The notes beneath the pieces are model-generated. The model was given only the letters and a program-made list of their open reading frames with translations. It was not told the origin of the DNA and did no database searches. A DNA stretch of 43,530 bases from NCBI GenBank assembly GCA_028751095.1, contig JAQZCZ010000006.1, forward strand, positions 1 through 43,530, in the 5' to 3' direction. Positions 9,073 through 18,339 of the stretch are shown one piece after another (positions within the stretch are counted from its first letter, which is position 1; the number at the start of each line of letters is the position of its first letter). This stretch comes from Euryarchaeota archaeon Ods01. GTDB taxonomy: Archaea; Halobacteriota; Halobacteria; Halobacteriales; Halorutilaceae. Made by a program: the position numbers and the translations under genes.

Positions 9073-9636
9073 ATGAGCGACGGAGACTGGAAAGTACTGG
9101 ATTCACGCGTCGAGTACGAGACGGGATGGTACGACGGAGGCTACGACGAGGTTAGACAGCCCGACGGCACGACGAAACGTTACTACTGGGCGGAGCTACC
9201 CGACGCCGTCGTCGTGGTGGCGCACGACCGCGAGGCTGACGACGTAATCTTCGTCGAACAGTACCGTCCCGCGGTGCGCGAGACGCATCTCGAACTCGTC
9301 GCGGGTATCGTGGAGGACGGCGACGGGGGCGACGCGGGCGACGAAGGTAGATACGAGAAGGCGGCGCGGCGCGAACTGAGAGAGGAGACGGGGTACGTCG
9401 CGGGCGAGACGCGTCTCGTGGAGGAGTTCCGCGTCGCAACCGGCGTCCTGCGGCATACGCGCGCGGTCGTCTACGCCGAGGTTGTCGAGAGCGCTGAACC
9501 CGACCGCGACGAAAACGAGTTTCTGGAGGTGCGGCGTGTGCCGGCGGAGGACTCTCTAGATGTCGCGCGCGACGCGCCCGCGAACGACGCGACCCTCGAA
9601 GGACTGCTTCTGGCGCGCGAAGACGGCTTACTCTGA
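9073..9636 (+). CDS. NUDIX hydrolase (ADP-ribose pyrophosphatase-like)
   Basis: NUDIX-box-like GIVEDGDGG...AARRELREETGY; start ATG 9073 preferred over 9046. Confidence 0.92.
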   Translation: MSDGDWKVLDSRVEYETGWYDGGYDEVRQPDGTTKRYYWAELPDAVVVVAHDREADDVIFVEQYRPAVRETHLELVAGIVEDGDGGDAGDEGRYEKAARRELREETGYVAGETRLVEEFRVATGVLRHTRAVVYAEVVESAEPDRDENEFLEVRRVPAEDSLDVARDAPANDATLEGLLLAREDGLL

Positions 9637-9987
9637 GCCGTTGACCTCCTCCTCTATCTCCTCGACCTCCTCCTCAACCTCGCCGACGCGGCTTTCGACC
9701 TCGCCGACGCGTTCCTCGATACGCTCGTCCATGTCGCCGACCTGTTCGTCTACCTCTGTCGAGACCTGTCTCTCCTCCTCTGCGGAGACACGCTCTTCGA
9801 GTATCTGTTCGTAGGTCACCATCTTCTCCCAGACGTGGAGGAAGTAGCCTATCACGATACCGCCGACGAATCCGGCGGCGAGCGGCGTCATCTCATAGAT
9901 GAGGTAGACGACGGAGACGAAGAACAGGACGCCGTACAGTACGTCTATGTAGAACTGCGTCCGTCTTCCCTGCATCTTCTCGAACAT
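9628..9987 (-). CDS. Membrane protein with long cytosolic/extracytosolic coiled coil
   Basis: Two hydrophobic helices then EERVGEVESRVGEVEEEVEEIEEEV heptads. Confidence 0.8.
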   Translation of the reverse strand: MFEKMQGRRTQFYIDVLYGVLFFVSVVYLIYEMTPLAAGFVGGIVIGYFLHVWEKMVTYEQILEERVSAEEERQVSTEVDEQVGDMDERIEERVGEVESRVGEVEEEVEEIEEEVNGSE

Positions 9988-10025
9988 ACGGAAAGGATGG
10001 ACGCGCGCGGGTTTCTATCCTTCGC

Positions 10026-10634
10026 TCAGAGACGGCGCGCCGCGGCTACGGCAGACAGGGCGACCAGAGCCGCAACGAAGCCGAATCCGGGGAGACCCTC
10101 GCCGTCGTCGTCACCGTCGTCCGCCGTCTCGTTGAGACGGTCGGTCAGGTTCTCGTTCTCGCGTTCGAGTTCGTTCCTCCGCTCCTCTAGGTCGTCAACC
10201 TCGCCTTCGAGAGAACCGACGCGGTCTTCGAGGTCATCGACCAGACGGGCGGCGTCGGTCGCAGTCTCGGTCGGACGCGTCAGGGTGACCTCGTGGCTGA
10301 CCGTCGTTCCCTCAACGTCGGTAACCTCGGCTGTAAAGACCGTCTCCTGACCGACCGAGATGCTCTGTGACGCGTTGTAGGTTGTACGGTTGAGGGCGGC
10401 TATGCTCGACGACGTTCCCGCCTCGGTGCGGACCGACGAAAGCGTCGTACCGGAGTCGACGACCACGCGGACATCTACGGTTGCGTCCTCCACCTCAACC
10501 GTGTCGCCGTCATCGACCGACTCGCCGTCGACGTAGACAGAAACGTCGGGCGAAGCCGCAACGGCGGTAAGAGACGCGAACAGGACGGCTAAACATAAGC
10601 AGGCTGACAGAACCACGAGTCTTCTTGCGTTCAC
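10026..10634 (-). CDS. Secreted PGF-CTERM protein with coiled coil
   Basis: Signal peptide LVVLSACLCLAVLFASLTAVAASP; heptads LEDRVGSLEGEVDDLEERRNELERENENL; C-terminal LPGFGFVAALVALSAVAAARRL. Confidence 0.85.
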   Translation of the reverse strand: MNARRLVVLSACLCLAVLFASLTAVAASPDVSVYVDGESVDDGDTVEVEDATVDVRVVVDSGTTLSSVRTEAGTSSSIAALNRTTYNASQSISVGQETVFTAEVTDVEGTTVSHEVTLTRPTETATDAARLVDDLEDRVGSLEGEVDDLEERRNELERENENLTDRLNETADDGDDDGEGLPGFGFVAALVALSAVAAARRL

Positions 10635-10711
10635 GCGCGAGGGTATGCGGCGACGGCTAATGAAACTAACGTAGGCTCAAACGCGCGTTTCAGTTACGCC
10701 GCAACCGTAAT

Positions 10712-11236
10712 ATGTCCGGCGCGACGAGAACCGGTATGAAGACAGTCGAAGACGCCATGACGACCGACGTGGTGACGTGCGCCCCCGACGACGAGGTTAG
10801 CGTCGTCGCCAGACGGCTACGCGAAAACGACGTGAGCGGAGCGCCCGTCGTTGACGAGGAACGCGTCGTCGGCGTCGTGAGCGAAGCCGACCTCCTCGAC
10901 CTTCTCGACGCCAAACAGGAGGACACGAATATCTGGCTTCCGTCGCCTTTCGAGGCTTTCGAGCTTCCGTTACGCGCCTTCCCGTGGCGCGAGTGGGCGG
11001 GGAAACACGGCTTGCTCAAGGAGAGCATCGAGGACATCGGCGAGAAGCCGGTGCGCGACGTGATGTCTAAGAAGCCCCGTACCGTCTCGCCGACGACGCC
11101 GCTCGACGAGGCGGCTGGCGTGATGGTTCGGACGGGCTACAACAGGCTTCCCGTGGTGCGCGACGATGAACTCGTCGGAATACTGACGCGCGGCGACGCG
11201 CTCGACGGCATGTCGGGCGGTCAGAACTCCCAGTAG
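10712..11236 (+). CDS. Tandem CBS-domain protein
   Basis: TVEDAMTTDVVTCAPDDEVSVVARRLRENDVSGAPVVDE... and VRDVMSKKPRTVSPTTPLDEAAGVMVRTGYNRLPVV; start among several ATGs uncertain. Confidence 0.9.
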   Translation: MSGATRTGMKTVEDAMTTDVVTCAPDDEVSVVARRLRENDVSGAPVVDEERVVGVVSEADLLDLLDAKQEDTNIWLPSPFEAFELPLRAFPWREWAGKHGLLKESIEDIGEKPVRDVMSKKPRTVSPTTPLDEAAGVMVRTGYNRLPVVRDDELVGILTRGDALDGMSGGQNSQ

Positions 11237-12285
11237 TCGTCGAGGTTCTCCTTGACCTTGGCAACGGCGCGGTCGGCGCTCGGTCCGTCCGACGGCGGTT
11301 CGTAGGTCGCGGGTTCGCGGACGTTCGACGTGTCCATGCCCGCAAGCGACGCGATTACGCCGAGGTTGGTGTAAGGAAGACCGCCTTCGATTCCGTATCC
11401 GCCGGCAAGCGAGGCGACGAGCCGTCCGTCACATACCTCCGCCGCCGTCTCGACCGCCGCGTCCATCAGGTCGACGTAGCCCTGTGCGGTCACGCCGAGG
11501 TCGGTAATCGGGTCGGTGAAGTGGTTGTCCTGTCCCGCCTCGACGAAGATTAGGTCAGGGTCGTACTGGCGCGCTATAGGCTCGAACACCTCACGGACGA
11601 CCTGACGGTAGCCGTCGTCGCCCGTCTTGGGCATCAGAGGGACGTTGACGTTGTATCCTTCGCCGTCGCCCTCGCCTATCTCGTCGGAGTAACCCGTCCC
11701 GGGGAACAACGTCCGTCCGGTCTGGTGGGTCGACATCGTCAGGACCGACGGGTCGTCGTAGAATATCGACTGCGTGCCGTCGAAATGGTGGGCGTCCCAG
11801 TCCCAGAGGAGAATACGGTCAACGCCGTGGTCTTCCTGAGCCTTTCGGAGAGCGACCGCGGTGTTGTTGGTGAAACAGAAGCCGTGGGCGCTGTCGGCGA
11901 AGGCGTGGTGTCCGCCCGGACGCGACATCACGAACGAGGAGTCGTTTTCGCCGTCCAAGACGCGTTCTACGGCTTCGACCACGCCGCCCGCCGCGAGTAG
12001 CGCCGACCTCCACGTGTGTTCCGATACATGAGTGTCGGCGCTAAGCGCTCCTTCGCCCTCGTCCGAGAGATGTTTCAGCTTCTCTATGTACTCGCGCGTG
12101 TGTACGCGAGACATCTCTGACTCGTCAACGCGTTCGGGTTCGACGACCTCGACCGACGGATGTTTGAGAACGCCCTCCTCGCGCAGTTGGTCCATCGTAT
12201 ACGTAAGACGTTCGCGGCGCTCGGGATGTGTCGGCGTGTGTTCGTGGAGGAGGTAGTCCTCGTGGTAGACGAGAGCGACCGTCAT
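11221..12285 (-). CDS. Histone deacetylase / AcuC-like deacetylase
   Basis: HPERRERLTYTM, RPGGHHAFADSAHGFCFTNNTAVA, LLWDWDAHHFDGTQSIFYDDPSV. Confidence 0.93.
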   Translation of the reverse strand: MTVALVYHEDYLLHEHTPTHPERRERLTYTMDQLREEGVLKHPSVEVVEPERVDESEMSRVHTREYIEKLKHLSDEGEGALSADTHVSEHTWRSALLAAGGVVEAVERVLDGENDSSFVMSRPGGHHAFADSAHGFCFTNNTAVALRKAQEDHGVDRILLWDWDAHHFDGTQSIFYDDPSVLTMSTHQTGRTLFPGTGYSDEIGEGDGEGYNVNVPLMPKTGDDGYRQVVREVFEPIARQYDPDLIFVEAGQDNHFTDPITDLGVTAQGYVDLMDAAVETAAEVCDGRLVASLAGGYGIEGGLPYTNLGVIASLAGMDTSNVREPATYEPPSDGPSADRAVAKVKENLDDYWEF

Positions 12286-13811
12286 AGATACCGTCCCCCC
12301 GGCTCAGCCTGAGCCTCGGCGTCGACGATACTCCCGACGACACGTCCGTCCTCGACGACATCGAAGGAGCGGAACGAGGTTATCTCGACCTCGTCGGTCG
12401 TCGCGTCTCCGCCGGCGCGGCGCGTCGCCTCGGCTGTCTCGCGTGCGACGACCTCGCGCGCATCGTCTTCGTCGTACCTCCTTCCTTGCTCGACTTCTTC
12501 GACCTTCTCCTCTCCGGCAGAGGCAACCGTCATCTCACCCCGTGCCGTGTCGATATGGACGTTCGTCTTGACGCTGACACGGGCGACGGCGCATCCGACA
12601 GCGCCGCAGACATCGGCGTTGTCAGGAACGACTACCTCCGACGCCCAGCCGAGGCTATCGTCGAGAAGAGGAGCGACTGCGTCGGCAAGTGCCCCTCCTA
12701 CTACGACGGTTTCGGCGCGTCTTTCGAGCGAACCGGCTGCCTCTGTGACTGCGGTTACGAACTCGTCAACTACGTCGCGGGCTACCTCGTCGGGGTCGCC
12801 GAGCTTCGAGAGCGCGTCACGAGCCGCGTCCTCGTCTCCCTCGGTCGTCTCCCCAAGTACGCGGAGTGCGTCGGTCGGCGTGGGCGAAGGTCCTCCGAAG
12901 GCGGCGGCGGAGCCGTCGCGGACACCCGTCAGCCCGTCGTCGTCAACGCGGGTGTCACCCCCGACCGTCGCGTCGACCGAGACGACGCCGTCGTAGAACG
13001 TGCAGAGCTTGCCCGCTCCGACCGACTCGGTGAGCGCGGGAAAGCCGTCCTCAACGAGTGTAACGTCGGTCGTCGTGCCCCCGATATCGACACAGATGGC
13101 ATCCGAGACGGACGAAAGCGCGACAAGACCGAGACTGCTTGAGGCAGGACCGCTACGTAGCGTATGTGCGGGTGTAGCGCAGACGGCGCGGCGCGACAGC
13201 ATCGCGGCGTCACCCTTGAGGTAGTAGACGGGGGCGTCAACACCAGCATCGGCAAGGGCGGCGTACAACGTCGACTCGAACTCCTCGAAGACGGGCTTCG
13301 TCACTGCGTTAGCGACCGTCGTCTCGGCACGTGCCGGAAATCCGAGTCCTCCGCCCGATTCGTGTCCGACCGCGACGGTATCGGCATCGAGTGCGTCAGC
13401 GGCTTCGAGTTCGAGGGTAGGGTTTCGCGTGGAGAACTTAGCAGTGACGGCGACGACGGGGTTCGAAGGGTCGGCGTCGAGTTCAAGGGGTTCGGTGACA
13501 CGTCCGCGGTGGTCGACACATCCCCCTGCGACGATGTTCTCGTCTCCGGCATAGGCGAGTTCGGGAGAGAGTCCGACGCCCGGGACAAGGACGTTGGTGG
13601 AGTCGGGCAGTCTTTCTTGGACAGCGGCGTTGAGGACGCGCGTAGTGGAGACGACGACACGGTCGACCTCGTCGACCTCGGCTAGGAGTTCGTCGAGAAG
13701 ATTTCCAAAAGCACCGTCTTCGTCAGCCGGCTTCTTGGCAGTCGCCTCGACGCCGTCTTCGAGAGCCACGGCGTCGAAGTTAGTGCCTCCGGCGTCAACG
13801 CCGATTATCAT
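12282..13811 (-). CDS. Hydantoinase/oxoprolinase (HyuA)-family ASKHA protein, stand-alone
   Basis: IIGVDAGGTNFDAVAL, ICVDIGGTTTDVTLVEDG, LRSGPASSSLG; 4-bp overlap with downstream deacetylase gene. Confidence 0.88.
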   Translation of the reverse strand: MIIGVDAGGTNFDAVALEDGVEATAKKPADEDGAFGNLLDELLAEVDEVDRVVVSTTRVLNAAVQERLPDSTNVLVPGVGLSPELAYAGDENIVAGGCVDHRGRVTEPLELDADPSNPVVAVTAKFSTRNPTLELEAADALDADTVAVGHESGGGLGFPARAETTVANAVTKPVFEEFESTLYAALADAGVDAPVYYLKGDAAMLSRRAVCATPAHTLRSGPASSSLGLVALSSVSDAICVDIGGTTTDVTLVEDGFPALTESVGAGKLCTFYDGVVSVDATVGGDTRVDDDGLTGVRDGSAAAFGGPSPTPTDALRVLGETTEGDEDAARDALSKLGDPDEVARDVVDEFVTAVTEAAGSLERRAETVVVGGALADAVAPLLDDSLGWASEVVVPDNADVCGAVGCAVARVSVKTNVHIDTARGEMTVASAGEEKVEEVEQGRRYDEDDAREVVARETAEATRRAGGDATTDEVEITSFRSFDVVEDGRVVGSIVDAEAQAEPGGRYL

Positions 13812-13906
13812 TCATCCACGGTACGCGGAGGCGCCGCTTAACCTCTGTGGTACGGTACGGCGCGCCACGTCGAAACCGACTTGTCGGCTCGACGCCTATC
13901 TTCGTC

Positions 13907-14872
13907 GTGGAGTCTACCTGTGTACGCGTACCGCGAGAGAAGGGCGAGGGGACGCGTCAACATCTTGCCGACGAAGGCGTCCTGAACCGCGACCTACGTA
14001 TCCAAGAGGAGGACGGCTACCTCTACATACCCGTGACAGACGTGCCCGACGACCTGCCGACGACCGTACGGCGTTTCGACGAACGCGACGACGAGACCGA
14101 CGCCGACGAGATACTCGGTTACGAGCCGCGTTTCGAGACGGTTGGGGACGTTGCGCTACTTGAACCCGAGGAGGACGACGAAGCGGGCGAGGCGCTCGTC
14201 GAGGCGGACAACGGAATCTCCACCGCGCTACGTGTAGAGTCAGCGGTCGAAGGGCGTGAAAGAACGCGGCGTATGTCGTACGTCGCCGGAGAAGAGAAGA
14301 CACGCGCCGTCCACCGCGAGTACGGACGTGAGTTCGTCGTCGACCTTACCGACGTCTACTTTACGCCGCGTCTCGCCGAGGAGCGCGAACGTGTCGCGTC
14401 GCAGGTTTCGGCTGATGAGACCGTCTTCGACATGTTCGCGGGCGTAGGTCCGTTCACGGTCGCCGCGGCGGAAGCGGGCGCGGACGTAGTCGCTTCCGAC
14501 ATCAACGAGAGCGCGGTCGAACTCCTACGTGAGAACGCGGCAAGGAACAAGGTCGAGGACCGCGTGACGGCGTACAACGAGGACGCGCGTGAGGTGGCGC
14601 GACGTGTCGCGGGAACCGCCGACCGCGTCTACATGAACCTGCCGCACTCCGCCGACGGTTTCCTCGACGCGGCGTGCGAGGCGGCACGGGACGGCGCAGT
14701 CATACATTACTACGACATACGGCACGAGGACGACCTTTTCGACGGCGCGGTCGAGGAGATACGCGGTGCGGCAGCGGACGCCGGCTACGAAGTCGAGGTA
14801 CTCGACCGCGTCGTCGTCCGTTCGTACGCCCCCTACGACTACAACGTCTGCGTCGACGTACGTCTCGTCTAA
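13907..14872 (+). CDS. trm5: tRNA (guanine37-N1)-methyltransferase, Trm5-like
   Basis: CVRVPREKGEGTRQHLADEGVLNRDL; VFDMFAGVGPFTVAAAEAGADVVASDINESAVELLRENAARNKV; VYMNLPHSADGFLDAA. GTG 13907 proposed; longest ORF starts 13847. Confidence 0.92.
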   Translation: MESTCVRVPREKGEGTRQHLADEGVLNRDLRIQEEDGYLYIPVTDVPDDLPTTVRRFDERDDETDADEILGYEPRFETVGDVALLEPEEDDEAGEALVEADNGISTALRVESAVEGRERTRRMSYVAGEEKTRAVHREYGREFVVDLTDVYFTPRLAEERERVASQVSADETVFDMFAGVGPFTVAAAEAGADVVASDINESAVELLRENAARNKVEDRVTAYNEDAREVARRVAGTADRVYMNLPHSADGFLDAACEAARDGAVIHYYDIRHEDDLFDGAVEEIRGAAADAGYEVEVLDRVVVRSYAPYDYNVCVDVRLV

Positions 14873-14909
14873 CGACAGGCTTACTTCGGCGGCGCGCCTG
14901 CCGACCTGT

Positions 14910-16811
14910 ATGCGCATAGGCGTCGACGTAGGCGGGACATTCACCGACGTTACCTTGTCGACGGAAGACGGTGTGACGACGGCAAAGACGCCGACGACCG
15001 AGGACCAGAGCATCGGGGTGGTACGTGGCGTCGAAAAGGTCTGTGAGTCCGTCGGGGTCGAACCCGATGATATCGACGACCTTGTCCACGCAACGACCGT
15101 CGGGGTCAACGCGGTACTCGAACGCGACGGCGCACGTACAGCGCTTGTCACGACCGAAGGGTTCGAGGACGTTCTCGAAATCGGTAGGCAGACGCGCGAC
15201 GAACTCTACGACCTTTCTGCGGAACGTACTTCTCCACTCGTACCGAGAGAGAGACGTTTCGGTGTCGACGAACGCGTGACTGTTGACGGAGAGCGACGCG
15301 AGGTCGACGAGGAGGAGTTACGTAGCCTGCCGCTCGACGGGGTCGAAGCCGTCGCCGTCTGTTTCCTGCATTCGTACGCACACTCCGAGAACGAGCGCGA
15401 GGCGGCGCGTATTCTGAACGACGAGTTCGACGTTCACGTCTCGGCTTCGTCAGAGGTACTCGCCGAGTTTAGGGAGTACGAACGGGGTTCGACGACAGTA
15501 GTAGACGCCTACGTGACGCCGCCCGTCGAGTCGTACCTGAACCGTCTCGTCAAGCGCCTCGATGAAATCGGAGCGCCCGAGCCGAGGGTCATGTCGTCGA
15601 ACGGAGGCGTGGCACGTCCCGAGCGCGTCGCCGAGAGCGCGGTTCGAACGGTAATGTCAGGTCCGGCGGCGGGGGTCGTCGGGGCGTCGGAGTACGGCGA
15701 CCGAGTCGTCAGCTTCGACATGGGAGGTACGTCAACCGACGTAGGTATAGTACGTGACGGCGTCGAGAGGACGACCGAGACGCGTGTCGAAGGGGCGCAT
15801 GTCGGTGTTCCTTCAGTAGACGTTACGACCGTCGGTGCGGGGGGCGGAAGCGTCGCACGCGTGGACGAAGGGGGCGCGTTACGCGTCGGTCCCGAGTCGT
15901 CAGGGGCGGACCCCGGACCCGCCTGTTACGGACTCGGCGGCGAACGTCCGACAGTAACCGACGCCGACGTTGCGCTGGGGTACGTGAGGGACGGCAAAGA
16001 GCTAGGAGAGGAGGTCGTCATAGACGACGACGCGGCACGTGAAGCTCTCGGCTCACTAGGATTCGACGACACAACAGAGGCGGCTCTGGGAGTCCGGCGT
16101 GTCGCGGGAGAGAAGACGGCTCGCGCCGTCCGGTCGGTTACAGTCGAACGCGGATACGACCCGAGCGGATTCACGATGGTTGCCTTCGGGGGCGCGGGAC
16201 CGGCACACGCCGTAGATGTCGCCTCGTCGCTCGGTATCGAGCGTGTCGTAGTCCCGCGCGCCGCCGGAGTCCTTTCAGCCTACGGGCTTCTCTGCGCCGA
16301 CGAGAAGGCTGAGGCTTCGAGGACGGTAACCGAAGGGTACGACGCCGAGGCGGTGCTGGGCGAGCTTGAAGAGGAGGCGCGTGACGAACTCGGTAAGGAC
16401 GCTCCGACACGCCGTTACGCAGACGTGCGTTACGTCGGTCAGGGAACCGAACTCACCGTTCCCGTCGGTCGTCCCTTCGACGAGGAGGACGCTAAGGCGG
16501 CTTTCGAAAACGAACACGCGACGCGGTACGGGTATACGATGGACGAGGACGTGCGTGTCGTGTCGTTCCGCGCCGAGGCGGTAGTCGAGAACGACTCGCC
16601 CGAGGTGGGCGGGACGACGGAACCGTCGGTAGAGTGGCGCGAGACCGTCTTTGGCGGCGGCACGGAGGAGACAGCCTTCTACGACGGGGTTCCGGAAGGA
16701 AAGGTCGAAACGCCCGCCGTAGTCGAGTACGGAGAGACGACAGCGGTCGTCCCTTCGGGGTGGAAGGCGAGAGGCGACGGAGGCGACCTGTATATGGAGG
16801 ACGACGGATGA
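14910..16811 (+). CDS. hyuA: Hydantoinase/oxoprolinase subunit A
   Basis: MRIGVDVGGTFTDVTL; VHATTVGVNAVLER; VMSGPAAGVVGA; FDMGGTSTDVGIV. Confidence 0.93.
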   Translation: MRIGVDVGGTFTDVTLSTEDGVTTAKTPTTEDQSIGVVRGVEKVCESVGVEPDDIDDLVHATTVGVNAVLERDGARTALVTTEGFEDVLEIGRQTRDELYDLSAERTSPLVPRERRFGVDERVTVDGERREVDEEELRSLPLDGVEAVAVCFLHSYAHSENEREAARILNDEFDVHVSASSEVLAEFREYERGSTTVVDAYVTPPVESYLNRLVKRLDEIGAPEPRVMSSNGGVARPERVAESAVRTVMSGPAAGVVGASEYGDRVVSFDMGGTSTDVGIVRDGVERTTETRVEGAHVGVPSVDVTTVGAGGGSVARVDEGGALRVGPESSGADPGPACYGLGGERPTVTDADVALGYVRDGKELGEEVVIDDDAAREALGSLGFDDTTEAALGVRRVAGEKTARAVRSVTVERGYDPSGFTMVAFGGAGPAHAVDVASSLGIERVVVPRAAGVLSAYGLLCADEKAEASRTVTEGYDAEAVLGELEEEARDELGKDAPTRRYADVRYVGQGTELTVPVGRPFDEEDAKAAFENEHATRYGYTMDEDVRVVSFRAEAVVENDSPEVGGTTEPSVEWRETVFGGGTEETAFYDGVPEGKVETPAVVEYGETTAVVPSGWKARGDGGDLYMEDDG

Positions 16812-18316
16812 ATCCGGTCGAACTCGAAGTGGCGCGGAACCGTCTCGAAGGTATCGCCGAGGAGGTTGGCGACGTTCTCGTCTCGACGGCGTACTCGCCC
16901 AACATCAAAGAGCGCCGCGACTGCTCAGCCGCCCTGTTCGATGCCGAGGCGCAGTGTTTCGCACAGGCGGCGCATATACCCGTGCATCTCGGTGCTATGC
17001 CGGCGTCGGTTGAACGTGCGGCGCATCTCAAGCCCGAGGAGGGCGACGTAGTCGGAGTAAACGACCCGTTCGCCGGCGGAACACATCTACCCGACGTGAC
17101 GCTAGTCTCGCCCGTATTCGTCGAAGGCGAACACGTCGGATACGTTGCGACGCGTGCCCACCATGCCGACGTAGGCGGAACCGTCCCCGGGAGTATGCCC
17201 GCGGACTCAACGAGCATACACGACGAGGGGTTACGGGTTCCGCCGGTCCGTCTCGTCGAAGGCGGAGAGTCAAACGAGGCGTTTCTGGAGACTTTCCTCG
17301 CTAACGTTCGTGGTCCGGACGAAAGGCGTGCCGACCTTCGGGCGCAGGTTTCGGCGAACGAACGCGGCGTTGAACGCCTCTCCGAGTACGTAGAGAAGAA
17401 CGGTACGCAGGCGTTCGACGCCCTAATCGAGTACGCCGAGAAGAGGGCACGCGACGAACTCAGTGGGCTTGCCGACGGCGCGGGAGAAGCGACCGAGAGA
17501 ATGGACGGCGGTCCGCGTATAGAGGCAACGGTCGAGGTAGACGGCGACGAACTAGAGGTCGACTTTTCGGGTACGAGCGAGACACACGACGGCAACCTGA
17601 ACGCGCCCCGCGCGGTCGCAGAGAGCGCAGTTGCCTTCGTCGTCCGTTGTGTTACCAGCGACGACGTACCGGCGAACTCGGGGTCGGTCGCGCCCGTAGA
17701 AGTACGGATTCCGGAAGGTTCGTTACTCGACCCCGAACCTCCTGCGGCGGTAGCAGGCGGTAACGTCGAGACGAGTCAGCGCGTCGTTGACGCCGTCGTC
17801 GAGGCTCTCCGCGAGGCGACCAACGCGCCGTTACCCTCTCAGGGACAGGGAACGATGAACAGCGTGACGGTAGGAAACGACGGCTTCTCGCACTACGAGA
17901 CGGTCGGGGGCGGGGCGGGAGCGACGCCCGAACGCGACGGAACCGACGGCGTCCACGTCGGTATGACCAACACGCTTAACACGCCCGTCGAGGCGCTCGA
18001 ACGCGAGTATCCGTTACGCGTCGAAAAGTACGCGGTGCGCGACGGGAGCGGCGGAGGCGGAGCACAGGTGGGCGGCGACGGTATCGTCCGCCGGTTCATA
18101 GTTCTCGAAGACGCCTCTGTCTCGTTCCTGACCGATAGACGCGAAGGCGCACCGAAGGGCGCAGAGGGCGGTGGTAACGGCGATACGGGCGTCAACCTCG
18201 TCGACGGCGAGGAGGTCGGGGCGCGTGCGGTCGTTGAGGTTGAAGAAGGAACGAGCGTCGAGGTGAGGACGCCAGGGGGCGGCGGCTACGGCGGCGGAGA
18301 AGACGCAAACGATTAA
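16808..18316 (+). CDS. hyuB: Hydantoinase/oxoprolinase subunit B
   Basis: MNPVELEVARNRLEGIAEEVGDVLVSTAYSPNIKERRDCSAALFDAEAQCFAQAAHIPVHLGAMPASV; ATGA overlap with hyuA. Confidence 0.94.
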   Translation: MNPVELEVARNRLEGIAEEVGDVLVSTAYSPNIKERRDCSAALFDAEAQCFAQAAHIPVHLGAMPASVERAAHLKPEEGDVVGVNDPFAGGTHLPDVTLVSPVFVEGEHVGYVATRAHHADVGGTVPGSMPADSTSIHDEGLRVPPVRLVEGGESNEAFLETFLANVRGPDERRADLRAQVSANERGVERLSEYVEKNGTQAFDALIEYAEKRARDELSGLADGAGEATERMDGGPRIEATVEVDGDELEVDFSGTSETHDGNLNAPRAVAESAVAFVVRCVTSDDVPANSGSVAPVEVRIPEGSLLDPEPPAAVAGGNVETSQRVVDAVVEALREATNAPLPSQGQGTMNSVTVGNDGFSHYETVGGGAGATPERDGTDGVHVGMTNTLNTPVEALEREYPLRVEKYAVRDGSGGGGAQVGGDGIVRRFIVLEDASVSFLTDRREGAPKGAEGGGNGDTGVNLVDGEEVGARAVVEVEEGTSVEVRTPGGGGYGGGEDAND

Positions 18317-18339
18317 CGCGGCGCGCCTCAACCCCAAAC

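Noticed and set aside
11221-12285. Chromatin histone deacetylase acting on archaeal histones
   Set aside because: The family is widespread in prokaryotes acting on small-molecule or acetyl-CoA synthetase substrates; nothing here points to histones.
16492-17595. 367-aa minus-strand ORF
   Set aside because: Antisense to hyuA/hyuB; Ser/Arg/Pro-rich low-complexity translation.
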